From: Luteimonas sp. YGD11-2
GTDB lineage: Bacteria; Pseudomonadota; Gammaproteobacteria; Xanthomonadales; Xanthomonadaceae
Direction of reading: 5' to 3'
NCBI RefSeq assembly: GCF_004118975.1
Contig: NZ_CP035376.1
Coordinates: 558,001 to 622,000 of the forward strand
Length of the DNA: 64,000 nt
How positions within the stretch are numbered: position 1 is the first letter of the stretch; every line of letters starts with the position of its first letter. The notes below the pieces were generated by a model, which searched no databases, was not told the origin of the DNA, and was given only the letters and a program-made list of their open reading frames with translations. Below are positions 18,345-29,838 of this stretch, one piece after another. The position numbers and the translations under genes are program-made.

Positions 18345-18369
18345 AAAAAACCCCGCGGTTTACGCGGGG
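18345..18369 (-). terminator. Terminator of tRNA-Met
   Basis: On the minus strand a CCCCGCG/CGCGGGG stem with a 5-base loop is followed by six T residues, 18 bases past the tRNA 3' end. Confidence 0.85.
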
Positions 18370-18386
18370 TCGGTGCTTCTGGAATC

Positions 18387-18463
18387 TGGTGGCTATGGGT
18401 GGAATCGAACCACCGACCTCGGGATTATGAGTCTCGCGCTCTAACCGTCTGAGCTACATAGCC
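18387..18463 (-). tRNA. tRNA-Met (CAT), elongator type
   Basis: A 77-base cloverleaf with encoded CCA: acceptor GGCTATG/CATAGCC, D arm GCTC/GAGC, anticodon loop CTCATAA, T arm GGTGG/CCACC with TTCGATT. The acceptor and D arm match elongator tRNA-Met rather than the initiator. The anticodon stem CGAGA/TCCCG contains an A29-C41 mismatch; TCTCG would pair fully. A lysidine-type tRNA-Ile2 also reads CAT, but the acceptor stem fits Met better. Confidence 0.9.
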
Positions 18464-18498
18464 AATGGATGCCCGGCCTGGTGGCCGGCGAACGCGGA

Positions 18499-18527
18499 AT
18501 TCTCCACTGCGTAGGGCTTCGCGTCAA
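18499..18527 (-). promoter_or_regulatory. Promoter of tRNA-Met
   Basis: On the minus strand TTGACG is separated by exactly 17 bases from GAGAAT, placing the transcription start about 29 bases before the mature tRNA. Confidence 0.55.
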
Positions 18528-18601
18528 CGCCCCGGCCGTCGTGCTTGTCGCTTCATGTCCGGCATGGCAGAGTCGATCGCAGTGAATCTGGAGTCCGCAT
18601 C

Positions 18602-19225
18602 GTGATCGATCCGGACGGTTATCGACCGAATGTCGGCATCGTGCTGATGCATCCCGACGGTCGGGTCTTCTGGGCCCGGCGCACGCGCCATGACGGCTGG
18701 CAGTTCCCGCAGGGCGGGATGAATTCCGACGAGACGCCGCTCGAGGCGATGTATCGCGAGCTGCGCGAGGAAACCGGCCTGCTGCCCGAACACGTTGCGG
18801 TGCTCGGCGCGACGCCGGGCTGGCTGCGTTACCGGCTGCCGCCGCGGGCGATCCGCCGCAATGACCGCCTGGTCTGCATCGGCCAGAAGCAGGTGTGGTT
18901 CCTGCTGCAGTTCGCGGGGCAGGAGAGCGACCTGCGCCTGGATCTCTGCGACAAGCCCGAATTCGACCACTGGCGCTGGGTGGATTTCTGGTATCCGCTC
19001 GACCACGTCGTGACCTTCAAGCGCGGCGTCTACGTCAGCGCGCTGCGCCACCTCGCGCCGTTCGCGCGCCAGGTCGCGGGGCCACAGGCGGTGCCACACG
19101 TCGGCCTGGCGCCGGCGCCGCGGCATGTGCCACGTCGCAACAAGCAGCGTCCGCGGACCCGGCCGGGCACCGGCAGCGGCGGGGGGCAGAACCAGGGGCA
19201 GCGTGGGGGCGACGGCCTTCGCTGA
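18602..19225 (+). CDS. rppH: RNA pyrophosphohydrolase (Nudix)
   Basis: RppH removes pyrophosphate from 5'-triphosphorylated mRNA and so triggers RNase E decay. The 207-residue protein begins [11 protein letters not shown] and has the Nudix box [27 protein letters not shown] precedes the box, as in all RppH. Start is a GTG at 18602, fixed by homology and a GGAG 9 bases upstream. After about residue 165 there is a basic, Pro/Arg/Gly-rich tail, longer than in E. coli RppH (176 residues). It is divergent from tRNA-Met. Confidence 0.93.
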   Translation: MIDPDGYRPNVGIVLMHPDGRVFWARRTRHDGWQFPQGGMNSDETPLEAMYRELREETGLLPEHVAVLGATPGWLRYRLPPRAIRRNDRLVCIGQKQVWFLLQFAGQESDLRLDLCDKPEFDHWRWVDFWYPLDHVVTFKRGVYVSALRHLAPFARQVAGPQAVPHVGLAPAPRHVPRRNKQRPRTRPGTGSGGGQNQGQRGGDGLR

Positions 19226-19240
19226 ATGCGTCATGTTCTC

Positions 19241-19278
19241 AATGATCGATTGACAATCATTCTCGTTTGGCGTGGAAT
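19241..19278 (+). promoter_or_regulatory. bfd promoter overlapped by a Fur-box-like palindrome
   Basis: TTGACA (19250-19255), a 17-base spacer and TGGAAT (19273-19278) form a good sigma-70 promoter. The imperfect palindrome at 19241-19261 (outer arms AATGAT/ATCATT) resembles a Fur box and covers the -35 element. Fur repression of bacterioferritin-associated ferredoxin under iron sufficiency is known in other proteobacteria; here it is inference. Confidence 0.55.
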
Positions 19279-19310
19279 ACGCCCAGTCCATCGATCGAGT
19301 GCCGCCGACC

Positions 19311-19523
19311 GTGTACGTGTGCATCTGCAACGGGGTTACCGACCGCGACATCGCGGCCGCCGCTTCTGCCGGGTGCACCGGCGTCCATGAACTGACCATG
19401 CGCACCGGCTGTGGCGCCACCTGCGGCAGCTGCGTGGAGATGGCCGGCGAACTCCTCGCCCAGGCGCATCGGCGACACGAAACCGAAGTGCTTCCGCTGC
19501 CCGGCATCGCCCGCGCGGCCTGA
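19311..19523 (+). CDS. bfd: Bacterioferritin-associated ferredoxin
   Basis: Bfd reduces ferric iron in bacterioferritin so that it can be released. The 70-residue protein has the BFD [2Fe-2S] cysteines: CIC at residues 4-6 and a later CGATCGSC pair. The start is a GTG at 19311 giving (V/M)YVCICNG, the usual N-terminus. A GTG at 19272 in the same frame overlaps the -10 box and lies upstream of the predicted transcription start, so it cannot be used. Its neighbour is bfr, 138 bases downstream, which fits a store-and-release pair. Confidence 0.9.
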   Translation: MYVCICNGVTDRDIAAAASAGCTGVHELTMRTGCGATCGSCVEMAGELLAQAHRRHETEVLPLPGIARAA

Positions 19524-19548
19524 GGTTCCACCCGCAGCGAGCAACCGG

Positions 19549-19569
19549 CACCCCGTCCCCGACGGGGTG
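19549..19569 (+). terminator. Hairpin after bfd, weak terminator
   Basis: A perfect 9-bp stem (CACCCCGTC/GACGGGGTG) with a CCC loop lies 25 bases after the bfd stop. No T run follows, so termination is uncertain. Confidence 0.35.
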
Positions 19570-19626
19570 TCCGCGTTATGGCGGATGCATGTGATTCGCG
19601 TTCCGTCGCCGGCCGGAGCGCGCGGC

Positions 19627-19632
19627 TAGAGT
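19627..19632 (+). promoter_or_regulatory. Possible -10 box of bfr
   Basis: TAGAGT in GGCTAGAGTA lies 29 bases before the bfr ATG. No clear -35 is present. Confidence 0.3.
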
Positions 19633-19661
19633 AGGCGCCGTCCCCGCGTCCGGAGCCCGCC

Positions 19662-20132
19662 ATGAAAGGCGACCCCAAGGTCATCCAGTACCTCAACAAG
19701 GCGCTCTACAACGAGCTGACCGCGATCAACCAGTACTTCCTGCACGCCAAGATGGCGCGCCACTGGGGCTTTCCGCGCCTGGCCAAGCACGAGTACGACG
19801 AGTCGATCGAGGAGATGAAGCACGCCGACAGGCTGTCGGAGCGCATCCTGTTCCTCGAGGGCCTGCCGAACTTCCAGCACCTGGGCAAGCTGCGGGTCGG
19901 CGAGAACGTGCAGGAAATGCTCGAGTGCGACCTGGCGCTGGAGCTGGATGGCATCCCGCTGCTGCGCGAGGCGATCGAGCATTGCGAGCAGGTGCAGGAC
20001 TATGTGAGCCGCGAGCTGCTGGTCGAGATCCTCGAGAACGAGGAAGAGCACGTCGACTGGCTCGAGACCCAGCTCGACCTCATCGGCCGGGTGGGCATCC
20101 AGAACTACCTGCAGGAACAGATGGACGACTGA
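19662..20132 (+). CDS. bfr: Bacterioferritin
   Basis: Haem-containing 24-mer ferritin that oxidises and stores iron in the cytoplasm. The 156 residues carry every ferroxidase-centre ligand at the canonical number: E18, E51, H54, E94, E127 and H130; the haem ligand M52 is present in EEMKHAD. The length matches the family. Start at 19662 follows a CCGGAG motif. It sits just after bfd but is separated by a hairpin and probably has its own promoter. Confidence 0.97.
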   Translation: MKGDPKVIQYLNKALYNELTAINQYFLHAKMARHWGFPRLAKHEYDESIEEMKHADRLSERILFLEGLPNFQHLGKLRVGENVQEMLECDLALELDGIPLLREAIEHCEQVQDYVSRELLVEILENEEEHVDWLETQLDLIGRVGIQNYLQEQMDD

Positions 20133-20138
20133 GCCGCC

Positions 20139-22985
<2,847 letters not shown>

Positions 22986-22994
22986 CCTGGGTCC

Positions 22995-24815
22995 TCAGAG
23001 CACGGAGTGCTGGAAATCGAAGTCGACCTCGCGGCCGGCGACGTGCACGAGATTGCCCTGGATGAAGTCGATGCCGCTCATCCAGAGCGTCGCGGCGGCC
23101 TGCGGGTTCTCCACCTGCTGGCCGATCACCTGCAGTCCATAGCGGTGTGCACGTTCGATGGCGTCGCGCATCTCGTCGCGCACGAGCTGGTCGCCGGAGC
23201 CCGTCGAGTAGTGCGCCGACAGCCGCACATGGGTAAGCGGCAACTGCGCCAGCAGCGCGTCGGATTCCGCGCCGACGCGGTAGCCGGACAGGCACAGCTG
23301 CACGCCGGAATTCTGCACCGCCGCGCAGAACTCCTGCAGCGAGACCGCATGTACCAGGGCGTCGTCCTGGCGCACGTCGACCACCAGCTGCGCGCCGTCG
23401 ATCTCGCGCGCGCCGAGTTCGGCCAGCAGCCACGGCGCGTAGCCGTCGCAGCCCAGGCTGCGTGGCGACTGCGACACGAACAGCCGCAGCGTGCGCCCGC
23501 GCTGGCGCTGCTGCTGCAGCGTCGTCAGCGCCAGGTCGAGCACATGGCGGTCGATCTCCTCCATCAGCCCGGCGGCTTCCGCCGCGGGAAGGATCTCCGC
23601 TGCCATATGCAGGGTGCCGTCGCCACCGCGCAGGCGCAGCAGGGTCTGGAACTGCGGGTCGTCGCCGCCGGCCACCGCGACGATCGGCTGGTAGGCCAGC
23701 TCGATGCGGCCCTCGGCGATCGCATGCGAGACCAGTTCGCCCAGTGACGGGTCGCCGGAGCGCACGTCGGGCGCGACGTAGCGCGCGATGCCGATCGGCT
23801 CCAGCCGAGCCAGCCGCAGCGCGTGTTCGGCGGCCGCGAGCGCGCTGCCGGCATCCTGGAAACCGTCGGCGAGCGACAGTGCGCCGATGCGCCCGCGCAG
23901 GCGGATGGTCCCCTCACCGGCACTGAATTCGCGGCGCGCCAGGCCGTCGCGCAGCTCGCGTGCCCAATCGAGCAGGTCCTCCGGCGCGATTTCCGCGTGG
24001 ACCAGGAAGGTGTTGTCGTTGAGCCGCGCCGCGGCATGGCCTTCGCTCAGCGTGGCGATATGCCGGCTGGCCTCCACCAGCACCGACTCGAGCACGGCAT
24101 AGCCGACACGGTCGCGCAGCGCGGCGATGCCTTCGAGTTCGACGAAGAACAGCGCGCCGCCGCCGTCGCCGGGAATCGCCGCGGCCAGCCGCTGCAGCAT
24201 GCGGTTGCGGGTGAGCAGGCCGGTGAGCGGATGGCGGCCCTCGCCCGCGGGCGCCTGCGCCTGGCGGGCGCGGCGGATGCGGTTCTGCACGGCGGCGATC
24301 AGGTGCCGCGGCCGCACCGGCTTGGTCAGGAAGTCGTCGGCGCCGAGTTCGAGCACCTCGAACTGGCGTTCGGGGTCCGGATCGCCGGTCAGGAACACGA
24401 TCGGCGTCTGCGCGAACGCGCCGTGGCTGCGGATCATGTGGGTGAGTTCGGTGCCATCGATCGACGGCATGTGCAGGTCCATCAGCACCAGGTCGGGCTG
24501 GAACACCTCGAGGGTGGCGATCGCAAGCCCCGGATCCGGCACCACCTGCGCCTGCATGCCGGCACCGTTGAGGATGCTCTCGGCAAACAATGCCTGGCTG
24601 GGATCGTCCTCGACGATCATCACCCGGTACGGTGCCTCGGTCGAGCCGGACTGCCCGGCGCGCGCCGCGGCCGAGGCGATCTCGGCGCGCGTGCGTGCGG
24701 TTTCGCTGTCGTCGTCGGCGGGCAGCTTCGCTGCCGGCGCATCGCCTGCCCACCGGCGCCAGAAGCCGGCCGGCGGGAACTCGGCGCGTCGGATGTCGTC
24801 AGCCCTCTCCATCAT
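22995..24815 (-). CDS. Response regulator with degenerate GGDEF and EAL domains (FimX-like)
   Basis: After about 65 variable residues comes a receiver (MIVEDDPSQ, LMDLHMPSIDG, KPVRPRH), then a GGDEF-type domain with RLNDNTFLV in place of GGDEF, and an EAL-type domain with FQTLLRL in place of ExLxR. Both enzymatic signatures are lost, so it should neither make nor cleave c-di-GMP. The C-terminus (AATLWMSGIDFIQGN, then REVDFDF) resembles the c-di-GMP-binding EAL domain of FimX, which controls type IV pili with PilZ. A sensing role is inferred. Start is ATG 24815 or 24812. The hybrid kinase follows after 9 bases. Confidence 0.85.
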   Translation of the reverse strand: MMERADDIRRAEFPPAGFWRRWAGDAPAAKLPADDDSETARTRAEIASAAARAGQSGSTEAPYRVMIVEDDPSQALFAESILNGAGMQAQVVPDPGLAIATLEVFQPDLVLMDLHMPSIDGTELTHMIRSHGAFAQTPIVFLTGDPDPERQFEVLELGADDFLTKPVRPRHLIAAVQNRIRRARQAQAPAGEGRHPLTGLLTRNRMLQRLAAAIPGDGGGALFFVELEGIAALRDRVGYAVLESVLVEASRHIATLSEGHAAARLNDNTFLVHAEIAPEDLLDWARELRDGLARREFSAGEGTIRLRGRIGALSLADGFQDAGSALAAAEHALRLARLEPIGIARYVAPDVRSGDPSLGELVSHAIAEGRIELAYQPIVAVAGGDDPQFQTLLRLRGGDGTLHMAAEILPAAEAAGLMEEIDRHVLDLALTTLQQQRQRGRTLRLFVSQSPRSLGCDGYAPWLLAELGAREIDGAQLVVDVRQDDALVHAVSLQEFCAAVQNSGVQLCLSGYRVGAESDALLAQLPLTHVRLSAHYSTGSGDQLVRDEMRDAIERAHRYGLQVIGQQVENPQAAATLWMSGIDFIQGNLVHVAGREVDFDFQHSVL

Positions 24816-24926
24816 GAGACTCTGCGGCCATATCCCGTTGAAAGGCAAACCCGCGCCCGGTCCCCGGCGCGGCGGCCGATTATGCCCGAGGCGCCGGTGG
24901 CCGGACCGTGCAGCGGTCGCAAGGCG

Positions 24927-25502
24927 TCAGCCGCGCGCGCGGGGCCTGCGGAAGAGCTTCCGCCACAGCCATACGAGGCCGCCGACCGCCAGCGCTGCAA
25001 GGCCCAGCACCACCGCCAGCGCCAGCCACGGGTTGGTGATCGCAAGCGCAAGCGCGCCGACGGTGACGGTGTCCTCGGTGGCCGACGCCGCCCAGTTGCT
25101 GACCGGTTCGGGCGAGGTGTTGATCAGCGCCCGCGATCCGCTCTTGAGCAGATGGCTGGCCAGCGTTACGCCCGCACCGGTGGCGAGCATGCCGGCACCG
25201 AGCTCGCCATCGGGCGACAGCGTGGCCGCAGCGAGGAACGCACCCGCCGGCACCCGCGCCAGGGTGTGCACGAGATCCCACACCGAATCCACGCCGGGAA
25301 TCTTGTCGGCAAGGAACTCCACGACTGCAAGGACGCCCGCGACCCCCAGCACCCACGGCGACTGCGCCGCTTCCAGCGCCGGTGGCAGGTCCAGCCAGCC
25401 GAGCACGCCGGCGATGCCGACGCCGAACACGGTGAGGTACACGCGCACGCCGGCCAGCCAGGCCAGCAGGATGCCGATCGCGAACAGCTGGGGTTCCGAC
25501 AT
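24927..25502 (-). CDS. DUF4126 family membrane protein
   Basis: A 191-residue inner-membrane protein with about five hydrophobic segments, beginning MSEPQLFAIGILLAWLAGVR. The family motif region includes DKIPGVDSVWDLVHT followed by a Gly/Ala-rich helix pair and a helix with basic end (LVWLWRKLFRRPRARG). The function of DUF4126 is unknown. The ATG at 25502 has GAGGA 8 bases upstream. It is transcribed separately from its neighbours. Confidence 0.85.
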   Translation of the reverse strand: MSEPQLFAIGILLAWLAGVRVYLTVFGVGIAGVLGWLDLPPALEAAQSPWVLGVAGVLAVVEFLADKIPGVDSVWDLVHTLARVPAGAFLAAATLSPDGELGAGMLATGAGVTLASHLLKSGSRALINTSPEPVSNWAASATEDTVTVGALALAITNPWLALAVVLGLAALAVGGLVWLWRKLFRRPRARG

Positions 25503-25623
25503 GCGTGGGTCCTCGATGCGCCGGGTGCCCGGGAAGTGTAGGGACCGCGGCACCGGCGCGCGCAATGGCCCTGCGGGCGCTTCATCGCCTTGAACGTGCC
25601 CCGACCTGCGGCCGGGGCATTCC

Positions 25624-25652
25624 TTGACCGGCCTGACCGCCGCCGTTATATC
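25624..25652 (+). promoter_or_regulatory. Promoter giving a near-leaderless transcript
   Basis: TTGACC (25624-25629), a 17-base spacer and TATATC (25647-25652) predict transcription start at about 25659. That is at most two bases before the ATG at 25661, and no ribosome binding site is visible. Confidence 0.5.
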
Positions 25653-25660
25653 CATTCGAC

Positions 25661-26404
25661 ATGAACGACCCCGAGCAGCTTCCGCCGGCCAGTCCGGTGT
25701 CTTCCAAGGGCCCCGGTGCCGCCACGGAACGACGTCGCGCGGCGAGGCGCACGGTAAGGCGCGGGCCCCTGCTGCTGGCGGTGGTCACGGTGTCGTTGCT
25801 GTTCGGGGCGTGGGGGCTGTGGGCAGGCCTGCGTGGTGGCGGGGTGGCCGGCCCGGATGCAGGCGAGCGAATCGCCGCGCTCGAACAGGAAGTCACCACG
25901 CTCACGCGCTCCGACCAGATCAGCCGCGAGGCCAACCTCAAGCTGCAGGGCACGCTTGCCGAACGCGACGAGGAAATCGCCGCGCTGCGGGCCGATGTCG
26001 CCTTCTATGAACGCTTCGTCGGTGCCACCGCGCAGCGCCGCGGCCTGACCGTGCACGAGCTGCGGCTGGCGCCCGGCACCGACAGCGTCTGGCACTACAC
26101 CGCCACGCTCACCCAGAACCTCAACCGCGACGCATCCAGCGAAGGCGAGCTGCGGCTGGCCGTGGAGGGCACCCGCGACGGACGGCTGGAACAGCTGGAC
26201 TGGGACGACCTGCGCCAGCGCGAGGATGCCCCCGCGCTGCCGTACTCGTTCCGGTTCTTCCAGCAGGTCCAGGGCGACATCATGCTGCCGCAGGGTTTCA
26301 CCCCCACCCGGGTGACCGTGCGCCTGCAGCCGCGTGGCGGGCGTGCAGTCGAGCAGTCGTTCCCGTGGGGCGAAGCGACAGGGCGTTCCGCCACCGACGC
26401 TTGA
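25661..26404 (+). CDS. DUF6776-like membrane protein with coiled coil
   Basis: A 247-residue protein of unknown function. A basic cytoplasmic N-terminus ([13 protein letters not shown]) precedes one membrane helix ([20 protein letters not shown]), a coiled coil of about 65 residues ([10 protein letters not shown]... [13 protein letters not shown]), and a beta-rich periplasmic domain beginning YERFVGAT. The arrangement matches DUF6776 proteins of Xanthomonadaceae. It is probably translated from a near-leaderless mRNA. It lies 32 bases before erpA and may be cotranscribed with it. Confidence 0.85.
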   Translation: MNDPEQLPPASPVSSKGPGAATERRRAARRTVRRGPLLLAVVTVSLLFGAWGLWAGLRGGGVAGPDAGERIAALEQEVTTLTRSDQISREANLKLQGTLAERDEEIAALRADVAFYERFVGATAQRRGLTVHELRLAPGTDSVWHYTATLTQNLNRDASSEGELRLAVEGTRDGRLEQLDWDDLRQREDAPALPYSFRFFQQVQGDIMLPQGFTPTRVTVRLQPRGGRAVEQSFPWGEATGRSATDA

Positions 26405-26436
26405 ACCCGCCTCCTGCGGCCCCCATCCTTGTGCGC

Positions 26437-26811
26437 ATGGAACCCATGTCGCTCCCCCAGGCCCCCGACTACCAGTCGCTGTCGCGCCCGATCGATTTCA
26501 CCACCGCCGCCGCCTCCAAGGTGCGCGAGCTGATCGACGGCGAGGGCAACCCCGCGCTGAAGCTGCGCGTCTATATCCAGGGCGGTGGCTGCTCCGGCTT
26601 CCAGTACGGCTTCGAGTTCGATGAGGAGCAGGCCGAGGACGATCTGGCGATCGCCACCGATGGCGTGACGCTGGTCGTCGACCCGCTGAGCCTGCAGTAC
26701 CTGATGGGGGCGTCGGTGGACTATGTCGAGAGCCTGCACGGTGCGCAGTTCACCATCCGCAACCCCAACGCGAAGTCCACCTGCGGTTGCGGCAGCAGCT
26801 TCACCGTCTGA
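26437..26811 (+). CDS. erpA: Iron-sulfur cluster insertion protein ErpA
   Basis: A-type carrier delivering [Fe-S] clusters to apo-proteins, including those of isoprenoid synthesis. The 124-residue protein has the three conserved cysteines in [11 protein letters not shown] and STCGCGSSF. The body ([29 protein letters not shown]) is typical of ErpA rather than IscA. Start is ATG 26437 or 26446; homology begins near PDYQSL. No isc or suf genes are nearby. Confidence 0.93.
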   Translation: MEPMSLPQAPDYQSLSRPIDFTTAAASKVRELIDGEGNPALKLRVYIQGGGCSGFQYGFEFDEEQAEDDLAIATDGVTLVVDPLSLQYLMGASVDYVESLHGAQFTIRNPNAKSTCGCGSSFTV

Positions 26812-26860
26812 CTGTTCTGCGCGGTCGCCGCGTTGGCGACGCCTGCATCCTGTTCGGGCC

Positions 26861-26866
26861 TAAACT
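26861..26866 (+). promoter_or_regulatory. Possible -10 box of nudC
   Basis: TAAACT in GCCTAAACTC lies 37 bases before the nudC ATG. No good -35 is present. Confidence 0.25.
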
Positions 26867-26902
26867 CCGGCAGCGCGATATCGCGTGCTCCCGGATGTGT
26901 CG

Positions 26903-27823
26903 ATGACCGCTGCCGTCGACGGGCCCACGCCCGCCTATGCCTTCGTTGCCGCGCCGCTGGACCGCGCCGAGCACCTGCGCCTGCAGCCCGCGGCGCTGGA
27001 GGCGTTGCGGGGGAAGGCGCATTGCATCGTGGTCGACGACGACGGGCGCGCACCGGTGGGCGAGGGCGACACGCCCTGGATGCCGGAGCCCTCGACCCTG
27101 CCGCCCGGTGCCTGGCAGCACGCGGTGTTCCTCGGCCTGGATGCCGACGGCCGCGGCTGGTTCGCCTGCGATGCCGCCGACGTGCCCGACGCCCCGGCCG
27201 GGACCTGGATCGACCTGCGCAGCGCCGCCGCGCAGTGGCCCGCGCTGCAGACCACCGCGTTCGCGCAGGCGCGCGCGGTGCTGCACTGGCGGCGCCGGCA
27301 CCGGCACTGCGGGGCCTGCGGCGCGCGGCTGGCCTATCTGCGCGCGGGCTGGCTGGGCGTGTGCACCGCCTGCAGCGCCGAACACTACCCGCGCACCGAC
27401 CCGGCGGTGATCGTGGCGGTGTCGGACGGCGAGCGCCTGCTGCTCGGGCGCCAGCCGGGCTGGGCGCCGCGGCGATGGTCGGTGCTGGCCGGGTTCGTCG
27501 AGCCCGGCGAGACCCTCGAGCAGACCATCGCCCGCGAAGTCTGGGAGGAGTCCGGCGTGCGCGTGCGCCGCGCGCGCTACCTCGGATCGCAGCCGTGGCC
27601 GTTCCCGTCCTCGCTGATGCTGGGTTTCGAGGCGCTGGCCGAGCCCGACGAGCCACGCCCCAACGACGACGAACTCGAGGACGCGCGCTGGTTCAGCCGT
27701 GACGAGATCGGCGCGGCGCTGGACGGCCGTGGCGGCGAGGACGGCCTGCTGCTGTCATCGCATATCTCGATCGCGCGCTGGCTGATCGCGCACTGGCATC
27801 GCGAGGGTGCGCTGCGCGAGTAG
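26903..27823 (+). CDS. nudC: NAD(+)/NADH diphosphatase NudC
   Basis: Nudix hydrolase cleaving NADH and removing NAD caps from RNA. The 306-residue protein has an N-terminal domain, a four-cysteine zinc ribbon (HCGACG and CTACS), a Nudix box (GFVEPGETLEQTIAREVWEE) and the NudC-specific SQPWPFPSSLM motif. Start at ATG 26903 gives MTAAVDGP; a GTG at 26885 is in frame but less likely. It is a single gene between erpA and the convergent LplT-PlsC gene. Confidence 0.93.
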   Translation: MTAAVDGPTPAYAFVAAPLDRAEHLRLQPAALEALRGKAHCIVVDDDGRAPVGEGDTPWMPEPSTLPPGAWQHAVFLGLDADGRGWFACDAADVPDAPAGTWIDLRSAAAQWPALQTTAFAQARAVLHWRRRHRHCGACGARLAYLRAGWLGVCTACSAEHYPRTDPAVIVAVSDGERLLLGRQPGWAPRRWSVLAGFVEPGETLEQTIAREVWEESGVRVRRARYLGSQPWPFPSSLMLGFEALAEPDEPRPNDDELEDARWFSRDEIGAALDGRGGEDGLLLSSHISIARWLIAHWHREGALRE

Positions 27824-27942
27824 CGTTTCCGTCGCGGAGTCCGCTGACCCGCGCGACGAGTCGGCGGCCGTCGGATGTGATGACGGCCGTATCCACCGAC
27901 CTGCGACGCCTGGGGTCGTGCCTGCGGCGTCTGCCCGGAACC

Positions 27943-29838
27943 CTACGCCGCAGCCCCGCGCAGTTCGCGCACCCGCGCTTCCAGTGAGGCCGCCGTCGCC
28001 TGCACACCATCCACAGGTGCCGCCGCGACCACCTCCACGCGCGCGCGCAGGCGCCGCGGCAGGCGCATGCGCCGCATCCGCGAGTCGTGCCGGCTCCACA
28101 TGCTGGTCCACATGTTGCGCAGGGCCATCGGCACCACCGGCACCGGGCGGCGCGCGAGGATGCGCTCGACGCCGCTGCGGAACGGCGCGATGTCGCCATC
28201 GGCGGTCAGGCGCCCCTCGGGAAACACCAGCACCAGTTCGCCGTCGGCCAGCGCGGCATCGATCGCGTCGAACGCGCGCTGCATGAGTGCGGGGTCTTCC
28301 TTTTCCGGAGCGATCGGGATCGCCTTCGCGGTGCGGAAGATCCACGACAGCACCGGGATCGCGAAGATGCGGTGGTACATCACGAAGCGCACCGGGCGCG
28401 GCACGCTGGCGGCCAGGATCAGCGCATCCATGTAGCTGACGTGGTTGCACACCAGCAATGCGGGCCCCTCGTCCGGCACGTGGGCCTCGATGCCGTGCAG
28501 GCGCAGCCGGTAGAGCGTGCGCACCAGCACCCAGCTCAGGAAGCGCATCATGAATTCGGGAACGATGGTGAAGATCCACACCGCCACCAGCAGGTTGGCG
28601 ACGGCCAATGCCAGCAGCAGCTGCGGGATGGTCCAGCCGAGCACGCCCTGGGTGACCAGCCCGACCACCGCCGCCAGCACGATGAAACCCGAGTTCTGGA
28701 TATTGAGCGCGGCGAACACCCGCGACATCTCGTTGATCGGCGTGCGGCTCTGGATCAGTGCGAACAGCGGCACCACGAACACGCCGGTGAACATGCCGAT
28801 GCCCAGCAGGTCGATGACCAGGCGCAGGCTGCCGGGCTGCCGCAGGAACCCGGCCAGGTCGAGCCCGCCCACCGGCGCCAGCCCGGGCCGGGCGAAGTAG
28901 AGATCGAGCACGAAAGCGGTCATGCCGAACGCACCCACCGGCACCAGGCCGATCTCGACGGTGCGTGCCGACAGCTTCTCGCACAGCAGCGAGCCGGCGC
29001 CCACGCCGATCGAGAACAGCGCCAGCGCGAACACGTACAGCGTCGCCGAGCCGGCGGCGCCGCCGAGGTGGACCTCGGCGTAGGCCGGCAGCTGCGAGGT
29101 GATCAGCGTGCCGAAGAACCAGAACCACGACACGCCGAGCATCGCGTTGCGCACCGCCGGCTGCCGGCGTGCCATGCGCATGACCTCGAGCGACACCGGT
29201 ACCGGGTTCCAGCGCACCCGCAGGGTCGGATCGCCGGCATCGATGCGCGGGATCCGCCGGGCCATCAGGTTGCCGATGACCGCCAGCGCCACGATCGCGC
29301 CGGCCGCGGCCTGCGGGCCGTGGCTGCCGGCCAGCTGGAAGATCAGCCCGCCGGTGATCATGCCCAGCAGGATCGAGATCGACGTGCCCATCTCGACCAG
29401 GCCGTTGCCACCGGTCAGTTCCTCGGGCTTGAGGATCGACGGCAGCACCGAGTACTTCACCGGCCCGAACAGCGTCGACTGCACGCCGGTGCAGAACAGC
29501 GCCACCAGCAGCAGCGGCATGTTCTGGACCAGGAAGCCGATGGCGGCCAGCGACATGATCGCGATCTCCATCGTCGTAGTGATCACGATCAGGCGCTGCT
29601 TCTCCAGCTTCTCCGCCACCTGGCCGGCCAGTGCCGAGAACAGGAAGTACGGCAGGATGAACACCGCCGGCGCCAGCATCGCGTAGAGCGCGCGCTCCTG
29701 CGTGCTCGCGCCGAGGAAGATCAGCAGGCCGATGATCGCCTGGCGGTAGACGTTGTCGTTGAAGGCCCCCAGCGCCTGCACGGTGAAGTAGGGCAGGAAG
29801 CGGCGCTGCCGCAGCAGGTCGAACTGGGAATGGGCCAT
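27943..29838 (-). CDS. Fusion of an LplT-like MFS transporter and a PlsC-type acyltransferase
   Basis: A 631-residue inner-membrane protein. The N-terminal part (about 1-420) is an MFS permease opening with YFTVQALGAFNDNVYRQ, typical of LplT lysophospholipid flippases. The C-terminal part is a 1-acylglycerol-3-phosphate acyltransferase domain with NHVSYMD (HX4D) and FPEGRLT motifs. The likely role is uptake and re-acylation of lysophospholipids at the inner membrane. The acyl-ACP ligase domain of bacterial Aas proteins is absent. The ATG at 29838 has GAGGAG 6 bases upstream. Confidence 0.88.
   Translation of the reverse strand: MAHSQFDLLRQRRFLPYFTVQALGAFNDNVYRQAIIGLLIFLGASTQERALYAMLAPAVFILPYFLFSALAGQVAEKLEKQRLIVITTTMEIAIMSLAAIGFLVQNMPLLLVALFCTGVQSTLFGPVKYSVLPSILKPEELTGGNGLVEMGTSISILLGMITGGLIFQLAGSHGPQAAAGAIVALAVIGNLMARRIPRIDAGDPTLRVRWNPVPVSLEVMRMARRQPAVRNAMLGVSWFWFFGTLITSQLPAYAEVHLGGAAGSATLYVFALALFSIGVGAGSLLCEKLSARTVEIGLVPVGAFGMTAFVLDLYFARPGLAPVGGLDLAGFLRQPGSLRLVIDLLGIGMFTGVFVVPLFALIQSRTPINEMSRVFAALNIQNSGFIVLAAVVGLVTQGVLGWTIPQLLLALAVANLLVAVWIFTIVPEFMMRFLSWVLVRTLYRLRLHGIEAHVPDEGPALLVCNHVSYMDALILAASVPRPVRFVMYHRIFAIPVLSWIFRTAKAIPIAPEKEDPALMQRAFDAIDAALADGELVLVFPEGRLTADGDIAPFRSGVERILARRPVPVVPMALRNMWTSMWSRHDSRMRRMRLPRRLRARVEVVAAAPVDGVQATAASLEARVRELRGAAA

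Noticed and set aside
18387..18463. Alternative reading of the CAT tRNA as tRNA-Ile2 (lysidine type)
   Set aside because: The acceptor and D-arm sequence match elongator tRNA-Met; without a tilS-identity test I keep Met.
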